The position numbers and the translations under genes were made by a program. Positions 28,563 to 37,336 of a stretch of 64,000 bases of DNA are shown in pieces (position 1 is the first letter of the stretch; the number at the start of each line of letters is the position of its first letter). The notes beneath the pieces are model-generated. The model saw only the letters and a list, made by a program, of their open reading frames with translations. It was not told where the DNA came from and did not search any database. Origin of the DNA: Elizabethkingia miricola (GTDB taxonomy: Bacteria > Bacteroidota > Bacteroidia > Flavobacteriales > Weeksellaceae); the NCBI RefSeq assembly GCF_001675285.1, contig NZ_LSGQ01000005.1, forward strand, positions 1 to 64,000, in the 5' to 3' direction.

Positions 28563-30890
28563 ATGCGAAAATCACCCTCCGATTCCGGTGGCAGAGTATT
28601 GCTTTCTGTAACCGCAGAAAAAAGCCTTTTTCTGTTTAGTACCCTCATTTTTATTTTTTTTATAGTCCCGAGTATCAGAGCTCAGTCTCTACCTCAGCAT
28701 CGGCTTGAGTTTTCAAAACTGGCGAGCCGCTGGGATGAAGGTATTCCTTTAGGTAATGGAATGTTGGGATCTCTGGCCTGGGAGAAAAATGGGAAACTAA
28801 GGCTTTCTCTGGACAGAGCAGATTTATGGGATGAGCGAAAGGCATTGGATATTTCCAAGCTAAATTTTAAATGGGTTGAACAGCAGGTTCTGAAGAATGA
28901 CTATAAACCTGTTCAGAAGATAGGAGACTGGCCTTATGATAATACGCCATATCCCACAAAATTACCTGCTGCAGCTCTACAATTTGACATAAAAACTTTA
29001 GGAACAGTAATCTCAAATCAGTTAGAGATCGCAACGGCATTGCATAGCGTGAAATTTAGTTCCGGAGTAGTTTTTCAGAGTTATATACACGCAACGCAGC
29101 AAGCAGGATATTTTAGCTTTGATCATATTCCTGACGAAACCTTAATTAAAGACCTGCTGCCAAAACTGGATGTGCATAATTATAATTCAGGTGCTGCAGC
29201 CGAGAGTGACAACAGCCATGCGGGTGAAGGTCTTGGGAAGTTAGGCTATTCTAAAGGAAATTTTAAGGAAGAAGAGCATATAATACGCTATCACCAGCCT
29301 ACTTATAACGGTAGGTTTTTCGAAGTTTTGGTAAAATGGAAAAAAATAGGAAAAGATAAACTGGCAGGGAGTTGGACAATTTCCGATAACCAGCCTGCTA
29401 TACTTTCTTTACCTCAGCAATCAATAACGAATTCCGGTGAATGGAAAAGCCATGTGAAATGGTGGAAGGATTTCTGGAGTAAATCTTCGGTAAAACTTCC
29501 GGATGAATTGATAGAAAAACAATATTATCTGGAATTATATAAACTGGGAAGTGTAAGTCGTAAGGGGGCGCCGGCGATTACATTACAGGCGGTATGGACA
29601 GCGGATAACGGAAGTTTGCCACCATGGAAAGGAGATTTTCATAATGACCTGAATACTCAGCTTAGCTATTGGCCTGCTTATACAGGAAATCATTTGCAGG
29701 AAGCGGTATCTTTTACAGACTGGTTATGGAAGATACGACCTGCAAATCTACAGTATACCAAACAGTATTTCGGCGTAGACGGGCTGAATGTTCCGGGAGT
29801 TGTTACACTAAACGGAGACCCTATGGGTGGATGGATTCAATATTCGCTTTCCCCTACAGTAAGTGCATGGTGCGCCCAGTATTTTTACTGGCAGTGGAAA
29901 TATTCTATGAACGATCGTTTTCTTCAGCAAAAAGCTTATCCCTATGTTCATGATGCAGCAGTTTATATGGAGAATATTACCCGCCTGAAAGATGGTGTGA
30001 GAAAATTACCGCTAAGCTCGAGTCCGGAGTACAATGATAATTCTGTTAATGCATGGTTTAAAGACTGGACCAATTATGATCTTTCACTAGCTCGATTCCT
30101 GTTTTCTGCAGCTTCGGAAATTGCGAAAGCTTCCGGTAAAGAGGATGAAGCCTTGCATTGGAAAAAAATATTAGGAGAACTGCCTGATTATAATGTAAAT
30201 GAAACTGGACTTACAGTAGCTCCCGGACAGAGTATGGAATCTTCTCACAGACATTTCTCTCCTTATATGGCGGTCTATCCTCTAGCATTGCTGGACGTAA
30301 ATCAACCTAAGGACAAAGAAATTGTGGATAAGTCTATTCAGCATATTGAAAAGCTGGGGACTCGTGCTTGGGTAGGTTATTCTTTTACATGGATGTCTAC
30401 ATTGTATGCACGAGCTTATCAGGCAGAAAAAGCAGTAAAGCAGTTACAGATATTTGCCTCTAACTTTTGCTCACCAAATAGTTTTCACCTGAATGGAGAT
30501 CAGAAAGGAGGACAATATTCCGGATTTACGTACCGTCCGTTTACATTGGAAGGGAATTTTGCATTTGCCCAGGGAGTACACGAACTATTATTACAGAGCA
30601 AGCAGGGATATATAGAAGTTTTCCCGGCAATCCCTAAAGGCTGGAAGAATGTGAGTTTTACTAATCTGCGTGCGGAAGGAGCAGTATTAGTAAGTGGAAA
30701 AATAGATAATGAAAAGTTGATTTCTGTGAAGCTATTTTCTGAAAAGGGCGGGGTAGTGAATGTTAAGCTGCCTAAAGGAAATATACAGCTTGCGGAAAGC
30801 AAAAATGCAAAAGCAGATATACTGAATACAGACAAAGTGGTTATCAACTTTAAGCCTGGTGGTTGGGTTAATTTGCAGGTCTACAGATAA
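28563..30890 (+). CDS. GH95-type glycoside hydrolase (alpha-L-fucosidase/galactosidase family)
   Basis: 775 residues; signal-like hydrophobic segment at ~22-41 after an unusually long polar n-region, so the true start may be an internal TTG. Family features: 'WDEGIPLGNGMLGSLAWEKNGKLRLSLDRADLWDER' at the N terminus, 'AVWTADNGSLPPWKGDFHNDLNTQLSYWPAY' around N361/N364 (the catalytic Asn pair region of GH95), and 'FTLEGNFAFAQGVHELLLQS' near the end. In typical GH95 enzymes the last motif reads '.DGNFG', so E663 replaces the usual Asp, and the GG is lost. Substrate specificity is therefore uncertain; the enzyme would act outside the cytoplasm. Confidence 0.8.
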   Translation: MRKSPSDSGGRVLLSVTAEKSLFLFSTLIFIFFIVPSIRAQSLPQHRLEFSKLASRWDEGIPLGNGMLGSLAWEKNGKLRLSLDRADLWDERKALDISKLNFKWVEQQVLKNDYKPVQKIGDWPYDNTPYPTKLPAAALQFDIKTLGTVISNQLEIATALHSVKFSSGVVFQSYIHATQQAGYFSFDHIPDETLIKDLLPKLDVHNYNSGAAAESDNSHAGEGLGKLGYSKGNFKEEEHIIRYHQPTYNGRFFEVLVKWKKIGKDKLAGSWTISDNQPAILSLPQQSITNSGEWKSHVKWWKDFWSKSSVKLPDELIEKQYYLELYKLGSVSRKGAPAITLQAVWTADNGSLPPWKGDFHNDLNTQLSYWPAYTGNHLQEAVSFTDWLWKIRPANLQYTKQYFGVDGLNVPGVVTLNGDPMGGWIQYSLSPTVSAWCAQYFYWQWKYSMNDRFLQQKAYPYVHDAAVYMENITRLKDGVRKLPLSSSPEYNDNSVNAWFKDWTNYDLSLARFLFSAASEIAKASGKEDEALHWKKILGELPDYNVNETGLTVAPGQSMESSHRHFSPYMAVYPLALLDVNQPKDKEIVDKSIQHIEKLGTRAWVGYSFTWMSTLYARAYQAEKAVKQLQIFASNFCSPNSFHLNGDQKGGQYSGFTYRPFTLEGNFAFAQGVHELLLQSKQGYIEVFPAIPKGWKNVSFTNLRAEGAVLVSGKIDNEKLISVKLFSEKGGVVNVKLPKGNIQLAESKNAKADILNTDKVVINFKPGGWVNLQVYR

Positions 30891-30904
30891 TATTTATAAA
30901 AAAA

Positions 30905-30931
30905 ATAAGTCCCGGAATATCCGGGACTTAT
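30905..30931 (-). terminator. Bidirectional terminator between GH95-type gene and small secreted protein
   Basis: ATAAGTCCCGGA-ATA-TCCGGGACTTAT is a perfect 12-bp stem with a 3-nt loop. On the minus strand it is followed by seven Ts, so it mainly ends the gene at 30949; it also lies 15 bp after the plus-strand GH95-type stop. Confidence 0.9.
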
Positions 30932-30948
30932 CATTAATTAAACTGTTC

Positions 30949-31146
30949 TTACTTCTTTACGGGAGCTTTTTCCTGTTTAGCAGGAGTAGTTGTTTTCTCA
31001 GCCTTTTTTTCTTCCTTTTTAGCATGATCATGTCCTTTCGCCTCTTTTTTAGCAGGTTCAGACTTCTTCTGTGCTGGAGTTGTTTGTTGTGCAGTTGCAT
31101 AACCTAGTCCAAGAACTAGTGATAATGCCATTAACGTGTTTTTCAT
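30949..31146 (-). CDS. Small secreted Lys/Ala-rich protein
   Basis: 65 residues: signal peptide MKNTLMALSLVLGLGYATAQ, then a low-complexity mature part made of Lys, Ala, Glu, Pro, Thr and Gln with one GHDHA stretch. Such short KPA-rich exported proteins occur widely in Chryseobacterium-like genomes (recollection) and have no known function. It is very basic and probably unfolded. It has its own terminator. Confidence 0.7.
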   Translation of the reverse strand: MKNTLMALSLVLGLGYATAQQTTPAQKKSEPAKKEAKGHDHAKKEEKKAEKTTTPAKQEKAPVKK

Positions 31147-31292
31147 TGTACTATTGTTTTAATGTTAGTACTGCGAACCTACAAAGAATTTTCATTACCT
31201 GTATGCGCTTAACCCGCTGTTTAACTGTAAATTAACACTTTTAAGAATAGTTTAGCGCTTCTTAAAAAATGATAAAGGGCAAAAAATGCTTT

Positions 31293-32204
31293 CTATAAGG
31301 CTTTTTCAGCGGTTGTAACAGGAGTATGAATCCGGGAAAGAATAAGTCTTAGTTCTTCTGTATCTGCTTCTGTTAAAGGTTTTAGCGGACTTCTCAAGGT
31401 TCCGCCATCCTCACCTAAAATATGAAGCCCGGCTTTAATAGCTCTTGGTAGACCTTTGGCTACGATAAACTTTAGCAGATCCAATTGCTGATAGAAGAGC
31501 TGCTGTGCACTTTTCAGATCATTATTTTGTATTGCATTATACAATTCCACATTCAGTTCAGGGATAAGATTTGGGGCAGCTGTACACCAGCCATTAGCGC
31601 CTGCAGAAAATGCAGCCAGAGCCAGAGGATTGGAACCATTGTAAAAAGCAACATTCTCACCCAGTTCTTTTCTTAAATAATGCATACGTTGTACGTCTCC
31701 CGTACTTTCTTTGATCATGGTAACGTTTGGAATTTCCAGTAATCGCTTTAATAAGGCAGGAGACATGTCTACACCACTTGTCGCCGGATTATTATAGGCC
31801 ATAATCGGAATAGATATCTTAGAGGCCACAGCATCGTAATGTTCTACAATTTCGTCATCAGTGAGTTTCCAATAGCTCATAGGGATAATCATTACTGCTG
31901 TAGCTCCGGATTTTTCTGCAAACTGCGCATGATATACAGTTTTCTCTGTTGTCAGATTAGATACACCAACCAATGTAGGAACACGTCCGGCAACCTGCTG
32001 AATAGTAGCTTCTGTTACGGCTTCTTTCTCTTCATCGGACAGATAAGGTAATACCCCTGTACTTCCTAATGGTGCAATGGCGTGGGATCCTGATGTTACA
32101 AGGCGTTCGGTTAATTTTCTGAATAAGGGAATATTTACCTTTTCATTTTCGTCAAACGGAGTTATAGGGTATGCTATAACCCCTTCGAATAAAGTATTTT
32201 TCAT
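31293..32204 (-). CDS. Dihydrodipicolinate synthase/N-acetylneuraminate lyase family aldolase
   Basis: 303 residues from the ATG at 32204 (MKNTLFEGVIAYPITPF); an open extension upstream is rejected. A class I aldolase TIM barrel: 'PLGSTGVLPYLSDEEK' (the GTTGE loop, with V in place of E), the Tyr of 'IMAYNNPATSG' and the Schiff-base Lys of 'NVTMIKESTGD'. These enzymes condense or split pyruvate-type 2-oxo acids. It is second in an operon with the cupin gene (19-bp gap), which is divergent from a MocR regulator, so this is probably a catabolic or amino-acid side pathway rather than lysine biosynthesis (inference). Confidence 0.85.
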   Translation of the reverse strand: MKNTLFEGVIAYPITPFDENEKVNIPLFRKLTERLVTSGSHAIAPLGSTGVLPYLSDEEKEAVTEATIQQVAGRVPTLVGVSNLTTEKTVYHAQFAEKSGATAVMIIPMSYWKLTDDEIVEHYDAVASKISIPIMAYNNPATSGVDMSPALLKRLLEIPNVTMIKESTGDVQRMHYLRKELGENVAFYNGSNPLALAAFSAGANGWCTAAPNLIPELNVELYNAIQNNDLKSAQQLFYQQLDLLKFIVAKGLPRAIKAGLHILGEDGGTLRSPLKPLTEADTEELRLILSRIHTPVTTAEKAL

Positions 32205-32223
32205 TTCGTTTTTTTTATGCGGA

Positions 32224-32691
32224 TTATAAATCTCTTCCTTCTTCCTCACGAAGCGCTACGCCAAGATTTTGCAATTGCGGAGCATTTTCACAAGCAATAT
32301 ATTTTGCAGATTCTGTATCACTCGTATTTTGGTGTCTGTGCCAAGCCCATGATGGGATATAAACCGCGTCTCCGGCTTCCCATTCCACACGCTCGTCTTC
32401 TATTTCTGTCCATCCTTTTCCTTCTATTACATAAAGCACAGTTTCATAAGTATGACGGTGACGATTGGTCAACTGTCCTGGTAGTAAACCACCAATAGTC
32501 ATACTAACGTTTTTACTGGGAAGGTCTACAAAAAATACAGGGTGTTTTCTTTCTGTGGAAAACTGATTGTGAACACCTTCATTTTCTACATTCTTGTGGA
32601 TAACATGCGTTGGCTTTACATAGACTGGTCTTGCAAAGGTCTGGTGAAAGTCTTTGGAGCTGAATTGTTTTGTTTCTTCTGATTTTAACAT
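32224..32691 (-). CDS. Cupin-domain protein
   Basis: 155 residues from the ATG at 32691 (MLKSEETKQF); a longer reading to 32733 crosses the promoter. The cupin core is 'GQLTNRHRHTYETVLYVIEGKG' followed by 'WEAGDAVYIPSWAWHRHQN', giving the two His, one Glu and one His metal ligands of the fold. Similar single-domain cupins resemble gentisate-dioxygenase-like proteins, but the reaction cannot be told. It is first in an operon with the aldolase and is divergent from a MocR regulator. Confidence 0.82.
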   Translation of the reverse strand: MLKSEETKQFSSKDFHQTFARPVYVKPTHVIHKNVENEGVHNQFSTERKHPVFFVDLPSKNVSMTIGGLLPGQLTNRHRHTYETVLYVIEGKGWTEIEDERVEWEAGDAVYIPSWAWHRHQNTSDTESAKYIACENAPQLQNLGVALREEEGRDL

Positions 32692-32730
32692 GATTGATAA
32701 TATTAATTGTGTTTTTGCATTATTGCTTAA

Positions 32731-32738
32731 CAAAAGTA
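32731..32738 (-). promoter_or_regulatory. -7 element of the cupin-aldolase operon
   Basis: On the minus strand TACTTTTG matches TAnnTTTG, 40 nt upstream of the cupin ATG. One half-site of the inverted repeat at 32748-32791 lies about 10 bp upstream of it. Confidence 0.45.
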
Positions 32739-32747
32739 TTGTAGATT

Positions 32748-32791
32748 TGGACTATTGAAATGATACAGTTTTTATAAAATAAGATAGTCCA
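32748..32791. promoter_or_regulatory. Candidate MocR operator (inverted repeat)
   Basis: TGGACTAT (32748-32755) and ATAGTCCA (32784-32791) are perfect inverted 8-mers 36 bp apart centre to centre, in the 101-bp space between the divergent cupin and MocR genes. The second half-site touches the MocR ATG. Position fits autoregulation plus control of the divergent operon, as known for other MocR/PdxR proteins. Confidence 0.5.
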
Positions 32792-32792
32792 G

Positions 32793-34211
32793 ATGTTGAG
32801 ACCGTGGAAATTAGAAATACAATTAGACCATCAGTCTGATAAGGCGATATATCTTCAGATTGCCGATGCAATAATAGAAGATATACAATCCGGAAGGCTG
32901 AAACAGGGAACGGCTTTGCCGGGCAGCCGTAAGCTGGCGCAGGATCTGAAGGTAAATCGGAATACAGTAGTAGAAGCCTTGAATGTTCTGCTGAATGAAG
33001 AATGGCTGGTTTCTAAAGAGCGGCGGGGAACCTTTGTGTCGGATATTCTCCCGGTTTTATCTAAGACAGCGAAGCCAAAGCATGATCCTGTAATTAAAAA
33101 AAATGAAAAAAGTATATTCAGGATTCATTTTGATGACGGACACCCGGATAGTAAAATTGCTCCCGTTGCAGAATTAGCAAGGGCTTACAGGCAAATTTTT
33201 AGCAGAAAGGGAAGGTGGCAGATGATGGGTTACGGAGATGAATTCGGGGATGCCGAATTCCGGAAGGCAATTGTGCAGATGGCTAATCACCAGCGCGGCA
33301 TGCAGGCTAGTGCGGATGAAGTATGTATTACACGGGGAAGTCAGATGGCGATGTACCTCACTGCACATTCATTATTTGAAAAAGGAGACTATGTAATTGT
33401 TGAGGAGCCCGGATATAAGCCGGCATGGAAAGCTTTTGAGAGTGCGGGAGCCAGAATATTGCCTGTTAATGTGGATAAAGATGGACTTATTACCGATGAG
33501 GTATCAATGCACCTGCGGTCGGGTAAAAAGATTAGGGCACTTTATACAACTCCACATCACCAATATCCTACAACAGTAACCCTAAGCTTACAAAGAAGAC
33601 TGGAATTAATACGTCTTTCAAATAAATTTGGATTTAGTATTATCGAGGACGATTACGATAATGAATTCCATTTTGGTTACCGTCCTGTATTACCTTTATC
33701 CAGTTATACAGAGCTTAAAAACTATGTGTACATAGGAACAATGAGTAAGGTTGTAGCACCGGCACTAAGAATAGGTTATTTGATCAGTAACAATAAAGTA
33801 CTCTTGGAGCGGGTGGGAACTCTGAGAAAAATTATAGATGTACAGGGAGATACGATTATGGAGCAAGCTGTATTGCAATTGATTAATGATGGTACAATTA
33901 AGCGCCATCTGAAAAAGGCAACCCATTTTTACAAAGCTAAAAGAGATTTCGCAGCCGAATTACTTGGAAAGTATTTGAAGAGTAAAGCAAGCTATCATAT
34001 TCCGGAAGGCGGGCTTGCATTTTGGATAATACCTAAAAAACAAGTCGACTGGGATACGGTTTCGGAAGTACTGAAAAAGAAAGGCATTCGTATTGTAGCA
34101 ATGGACCATTATCAGCAGGAACCGCGTGACAGAGGTATACGCCTAAGCTACGGGGCCGTTTCGGAAGAGCAGCTGGAAGAAGGCATTAAAGAGCTGGAAA
34201 AGTTCCTCTGA
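32793..34211 (+). CDS. MocR/PdxR-type GntR regulator with aminotransferase domain
   Basis: 472 residues. The N-terminal winged helix (~15-80: 'AIYLQIADAIIEDIQSGRLK' ... 'RKLAQDLKVNRNTVVEAL') is joined by a linker to a fold-type I aminotransferase domain. The PLP lysine is in 'YIGTMSKVVAPALRIGYL', with the usual 'IIEDDYDNEFHFG' before it. MocR proteins bind PLP or its amino-acid adducts and control PLP synthesis, GABA/taurine use or D-alanine ligases (known). Here the divergent target is a cupin plus DHDPS-family aldolase, an uncommon pairing. Confidence 0.92.
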   Translation: MLRPWKLEIQLDHQSDKAIYLQIADAIIEDIQSGRLKQGTALPGSRKLAQDLKVNRNTVVEALNVLLNEEWLVSKERRGTFVSDILPVLSKTAKPKHDPVIKKNEKSIFRIHFDDGHPDSKIAPVAELARAYRQIFSRKGRWQMMGYGDEFGDAEFRKAIVQMANHQRGMQASADEVCITRGSQMAMYLTAHSLFEKGDYVIVEEPGYKPAWKAFESAGARILPVNVDKDGLITDEVSMHLRSGKKIRALYTTPHHQYPTTVTLSLQRRLELIRLSNKFGFSIIEDDYDNEFHFGYRPVLPLSSYTELKNYVYIGTMSKVVAPALRIGYLISNNKVLLERVGTLRKIIDVQGDTIMEQAVLQLINDGTIKRHLKKATHFYKAKRDFAAELLGKYLKSKASYHIPEGGLAFWIIPKKQVDWDTVSEVLKKKGIRIVAMDHYQQEPRDRGIRLSYGAVSEEQLEEGIKELEKFL

Positions 34212-34261
34212 GATATTCCTAAAAGTATTTTATTCAAACTATTTTTATTTATTTGAAATTT

Positions 34262-34837
34262 ATGAGTAAATCGGTTATCAATGATTATTTCCATTCATTG
34301 TTCACTATAAAAAAAGAGGTTGTCGAGAAGATAACCGAAACCTTTAATCATTTCGAGCTGGACAAAAATCTAATTTTGCTGGACAAAGACAGCATCAGCA
34401 CCAAGACTTATTTCCTGGAGAAAGGCTATGTACGCTCTTATATTCTGAATGAGGATAATGAAGAAGTTACCACAAATATATATGAGGCTCCTTGTTTTGT
34501 CAACGACTTTTTGTCTTTTTTCAGACAGCAGCCTACAAAAGAAATATACCAGACGGTAACACCATGTACCTTCTGGGAAACGGGATTGGAGAATGTACAG
34601 TCTAATTTTCATAATATCCCGGAATTCAGAGAGTTTAGCAGGCTTTTGTTTGTGATTAATTATTATGCTATTAATGACAGGCTTATAGCAATGTCCAGTC
34701 AGAAAGCGAAAACCAGGTATATAAATTTATTACAGCAGAAACCTAATATATTTCAGCATGTTCCGTTAAAGATTATTGCTTCTTATCTGGGGATTAAGGA
34801 TAGTTCGTTAAGCCGGATTCGGCGGGAAAGTTTATAA
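34262..34837 (+). CDS. Crp/Fnr-family regulator
   Basis: About 191 residues from the ATG at 34262 (an in-frame TTG at 34253 is less likely). A cyclic-nucleotide-binding-like beta roll occupies ~25-125 ('ISTKTYFLEKGYVRSYIL'), and a short C-terminal HTH ends 'PLKIIASYLGIKDSSLSRIRRESL', the form seen in Bacteroidota Crp-like proteins. The glycine/arginine phosphate-binding cassette of true CAP is not apparent, so the ligand is unlikely to be cAMP. It precedes the ketopantoate-reductase-like gene by 66 bp. Confidence 0.85.
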   Translation: MSKSVINDYFHSLFTIKKEVVEKITETFNHFELDKNLILLDKDSISTKTYFLEKGYVRSYILNEDNEEVTTNIYEAPCFVNDFLSFFRQQPTKEIYQTVTPCTFWETGLENVQSNFHNIPEFREFSRLLFVINYYAINDRLIAMSSQKAKTRYINLLQQKPNIFQHVPLKIIASYLGIKDSSLSRIRRESL

Positions 34838-34903
34838 CAAGTAATTTCTTTGCATTTGTCAAGCAATGGAATGGGACTTAATACAGATATTTATCAAAAA
34901 AAT

Positions 34904-35848
34904 ATGAGTAAGAAAAATATTGTTGTAATAGGCCTGGGAGGTGTTGGAGGCTACTTTGGTTTTAAAATGAACCAGGTAAATGAATCAACGGCAAAACATG
35001 AAATAACATTTGTTGCCAGAGGGGCAACTTATGAAATTGTAAAAGAGAAAGGGCTTACATTACTTTCCCCGGAGCATAAAAACGCAATTACAAGGCCAGA
35101 TGATATAGTGAAGAATATCGCTGATATCAAAAATCCAGATCTGATTTTTATTTGTGTGAAAGAGTATGATCTGGAAAATGTCTGTCAGCAGCTGGTTAAA
35201 GTTATAACTCCGGATACTATCTTGTTTCCTATGATGAATGGTGCAGATATATACGACAGGATACGAAAAATTATTCCGGATCACGTTATTTTGCCATCCT
35301 GTGTTTACGTAGCCTCGCACATTAAGGAAAAAGGAATTGTAGAACATAAAGGTAAATCCGGGACTCTTATTTTTGGATGTGATCCTCAACATACATCTGC
35401 AGATATTGACTGGGTAATCCGGTTATTGGAGGAAAGTAATATTAAATACAGCTTTAAAGATAATCCACTGACAGACATTTGGGAGAAATTTATTTTTATT
35501 GCCAGTTTTGGGCTTGTCACAGCTAAACATAATTCCTCAATAAGCTCAGTCTGTACGGATGAAGAACAATATCAGGAAGCTGTAAGGATTATGGAAGAAA
35601 TAAAACTGATTGCCAAAGCTAAAAATATTTATCTGCCGGAAGATATTATTGCTAAGACAATGGAAAAAGCAGCTGGTTTTCCTCTGGGAACACCAACTTC
35701 TCTCCAACTCGATATTCATTCTGATAAAGGGAGCAATGAGCTGGAATTATTTGGCGGAGCAGTTATTAAATATGGTGAAGAACTGGGAATCAATACGCCT
35801 GTAACACTAAGAGTATACGAGGAAATAAAAGAAAGAATGATTAAATAG
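34904..35848 (+). CDS. Ketopantoate reductase family protein (2-dehydropantoate 2-reductase)
   Basis: 314 residues from the ATG at 34904 (MSKKNIVVIGLGGVGGYFG); an earlier in-frame start lacks a good context. The N-terminal Rossmann domain has the GLGGVGG nucleotide loop; 'FPMMNGADIYDRI' replaces the common QNG motif. The C-terminal helical domain keeps 'DIWEKFIFIASF' (catalytic Lys) and 'GSNELELFGGAVIKYGEELGINTP' (Glu). It reduces a 2-oxo acid with NADPH; true pantothenate synthesis is possible but not certain, since ilvC-like enzymes and other PanE paralogues exist. A strong terminator follows. Confidence 0.82.
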   Translation: MSKKNIVVIGLGGVGGYFGFKMNQVNESTAKHEITFVARGATYEIVKEKGLTLLSPEHKNAITRPDDIVKNIADIKNPDLIFICVKEYDLENVCQQLVKVITPDTILFPMMNGADIYDRIRKIIPDHVILPSCVYVASHIKEKGIVEHKGKSGTLIFGCDPQHTSADIDWVIRLLEESNIKYSFKDNPLTDIWEKFIFIASFGLVTAKHNSSISSVCTDEEQYQEAVRIMEEIKLIAKAKNIYLPEDIIAKTMEKAAGFPLGTPTSLQLDIHSDKGSNELELFGGAVIKYGEELGINTPVTLRVYEEIKERMIK

Positions 35849-35880
35849 GTTTAACACCTTGCTCTTGCTATATGATAATA

Positions 35881-35916
35881 AAACAAACCTGCATACCCAT
35901 ATGCAGGTTTGTTTTT
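35881..35916 (+). terminator. Terminator after the ketopantoate-reductase-like gene
   Basis: AAACAAACCTGCATA-CCCA-TATGCAGGTTTGTTT forms a 15-bp perfect stem followed by Ts. Confidence 0.92.
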
Positions 35917-36009
35917 GTAATTAATTGAAGAATATGAAAAATTTGACAGAACAAATGCCAGATATTTATAAGTCCCGAAAGCTGCAATATTTACTTAAAT
36001 TTACCTTTT

Positions 36010-36017
36010 TAATTTTG
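36010..36017 (+). promoter_or_regulatory. -7 element of the second Crp/Fnr-family gene
   Basis: TAATTTTG fits TAnnTTTG; the ATG follows 12 nt later at 36030, giving a very short leader. Confidence 0.4.
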
Positions 36018-36029
36018 TGAGCTTTCTGA

Positions 36030-36623
36030 ATGGATAAGTATACTGCACAGCTAATAGCGCATTTTAAAGAAATTGTTGCTTTGGACGAACACGATATTAA
36101 GGCTATTATTCCCAAGCTGGAAATAAAAGAACTGGATAAAAAAGATTACTTGCTTCAGCCCGGACAGGTTTCCAGACATATGCGTTTTATAGCACAGGGA
36201 AGCCTGCATTCTTACTATACAGATGATGCGGGTCGTGAGCATACCATGCAACTCGGAATTGAGAATTGGTGGATCAATGACTTGTACAGTTATCTGAGTG
36301 AAAGTGCTTCCCGGATGTACATTCAGGCGGTTGAAAATACCACGCTTGTTCAGATTCATAAGAATAATCTGGAGTTATTGTATAAAGAAGTGCCTAAAAT
36401 ATCGGATTTCTGGCGACTGAAAATGCAGGGAGCCTATCTTATTCTGCAGGAAAGAACATTTGAAAACATGCGGTTTGATGCTTATACACGGTATAAGACA
36501 TTTATAAATAATTATCCGGATATAGAGCAGCGTTTTCCACAATATATGATTGCGTCTTACCTGGGGATTACGATAGAATATTTAAGTGCACTACGTAAAA
36601 AACATATTGCAGACCGTTCTTAA
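36030..36623 (+). CDS. Crp/Fnr-family regulator
   Basis: 197 residues. Beta-roll domain ~25-115 ('KKDYLLQPGQVSRHMRFIAQGSLHSYYTDDAGREHTMQ'), dimer helix, then a C-terminal HTH 'FPQYMIASYLGITIEYLSALRKKHI'. This is the common Bacteroidota Crp-like type that often controls a neighbouring gene. The next gene, 66 bp downstream, encodes an exported 206-residue protein and is the likely target. Ligand unknown. Confidence 0.86.
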   Translation: MDKYTAQLIAHFKEIVALDEHDIKAIIPKLEIKELDKKDYLLQPGQVSRHMRFIAQGSLHSYYTDDAGREHTMQLGIENWWINDLYSYLSESASRMYIQAVENTTLVQIHKNNLELLYKEVPKISDFWRLKMQGAYLILQERTFENMRFDAYTRYKTFINNYPDIEQRFPQYMIASYLGITIEYLSALRKKHIADRS

Positions 36624-36655
36624 GATATCTTAATTTTTATCGTTTTTGTTCAGTC

Positions 36656-36663
36656 TAGTTTTG
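36656..36663 (+). promoter_or_regulatory. -7 element of the exported-protein gene at 36690
   Basis: TAGTTTTG fits TAnnTTTG, 26 nt before the ATG. Confidence 0.4.
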
Positions 36664-36689
36664 CTCCTGTAAATAAAGAGAGCAAAATA

Positions 36690-37310
36690 ATGAAGATTAA
36701 AAACATGGCAATAGCACTACTTGCATTGCCTTTATTTCAGACTAAAGCACAACAGTTAGCATATACGCCCGACATTGTTTTGGGGCACCGCTCATATACT
36801 TATCTACATAATGTAAGTTATCAGTTCAAGAATAAGTTAAAAATTAATAACCTTACTTTATTCGATACGGAATATACCAAGGATAAGGAAAATATATTCT
36901 TTATCAGAAATACAATATCGTATAGCCTGACGAATAAAATTTCATTTCATGCAGGATTCGGGATGAAAAATCCGGGAGCTTTTTTTACAGCCTTTGCTCA
37001 GTACCGGATTGCAAAGCCAACTTATTCATTCTCCTATTCTGTGGGAGCTACTTATCAAAAAGGCTTCACCTTGGAACAATCGATATCCGCAGAATATACA
37101 CCATACCTGAATGATGATTTGCAGGCCTATTTTAATGTTTTAGCTATTGCCAATCTTAACTTTGACGGCTATCAGAGAGGGCTGCAGTTTTTTCGAGTAG
37201 GACTGAAGCAAAAAAAGCTGAGTTACGGCGTTGCTATTAACCTGGATCAATGGAATAATACTAAAAAAACGTTGGAGAATATAGGTGTTTTCACAAAATA
37301 TAATTTTTAG
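36690..37310 (+). CDS. Exported beta-barrel-like protein of unknown function
   Basis: 206 residues: signal peptide MKIKNMAIALLALPLFQTKAQ, then many short alternating strands rich in Tyr and Phe ('SYSLTNKISFHAGFGMKNPGAFFTAFAQYRI'), ending in a terminal Phe (KYNF) as outer-membrane barrels do. It probably sits in the outer membrane as a small barrel; no family recognised. It is transcribed after a Crp-like regulator and convergent with an AraC gene 26 bp away. Confidence 0.65.
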   Translation: MKIKNMAIALLALPLFQTKAQQLAYTPDIVLGHRSYTYLHNVSYQFKNKLKINNLTLFDTEYTKDKENIFFIRNTISYSLTNKISFHAGFGMKNPGAFFTAFAQYRIAKPTYSFSYSVGATYQKGFTLEQSISAEYTPYLNDDLQAYFNVLAIANLNFDGYQRGLQFFRVGLKQKKLSYGVAINLDQWNNTKKTLENIGVFTKYNF

Positions 37311-37336
37311 AGAACATGCTTATTAAGTTAAGATTA

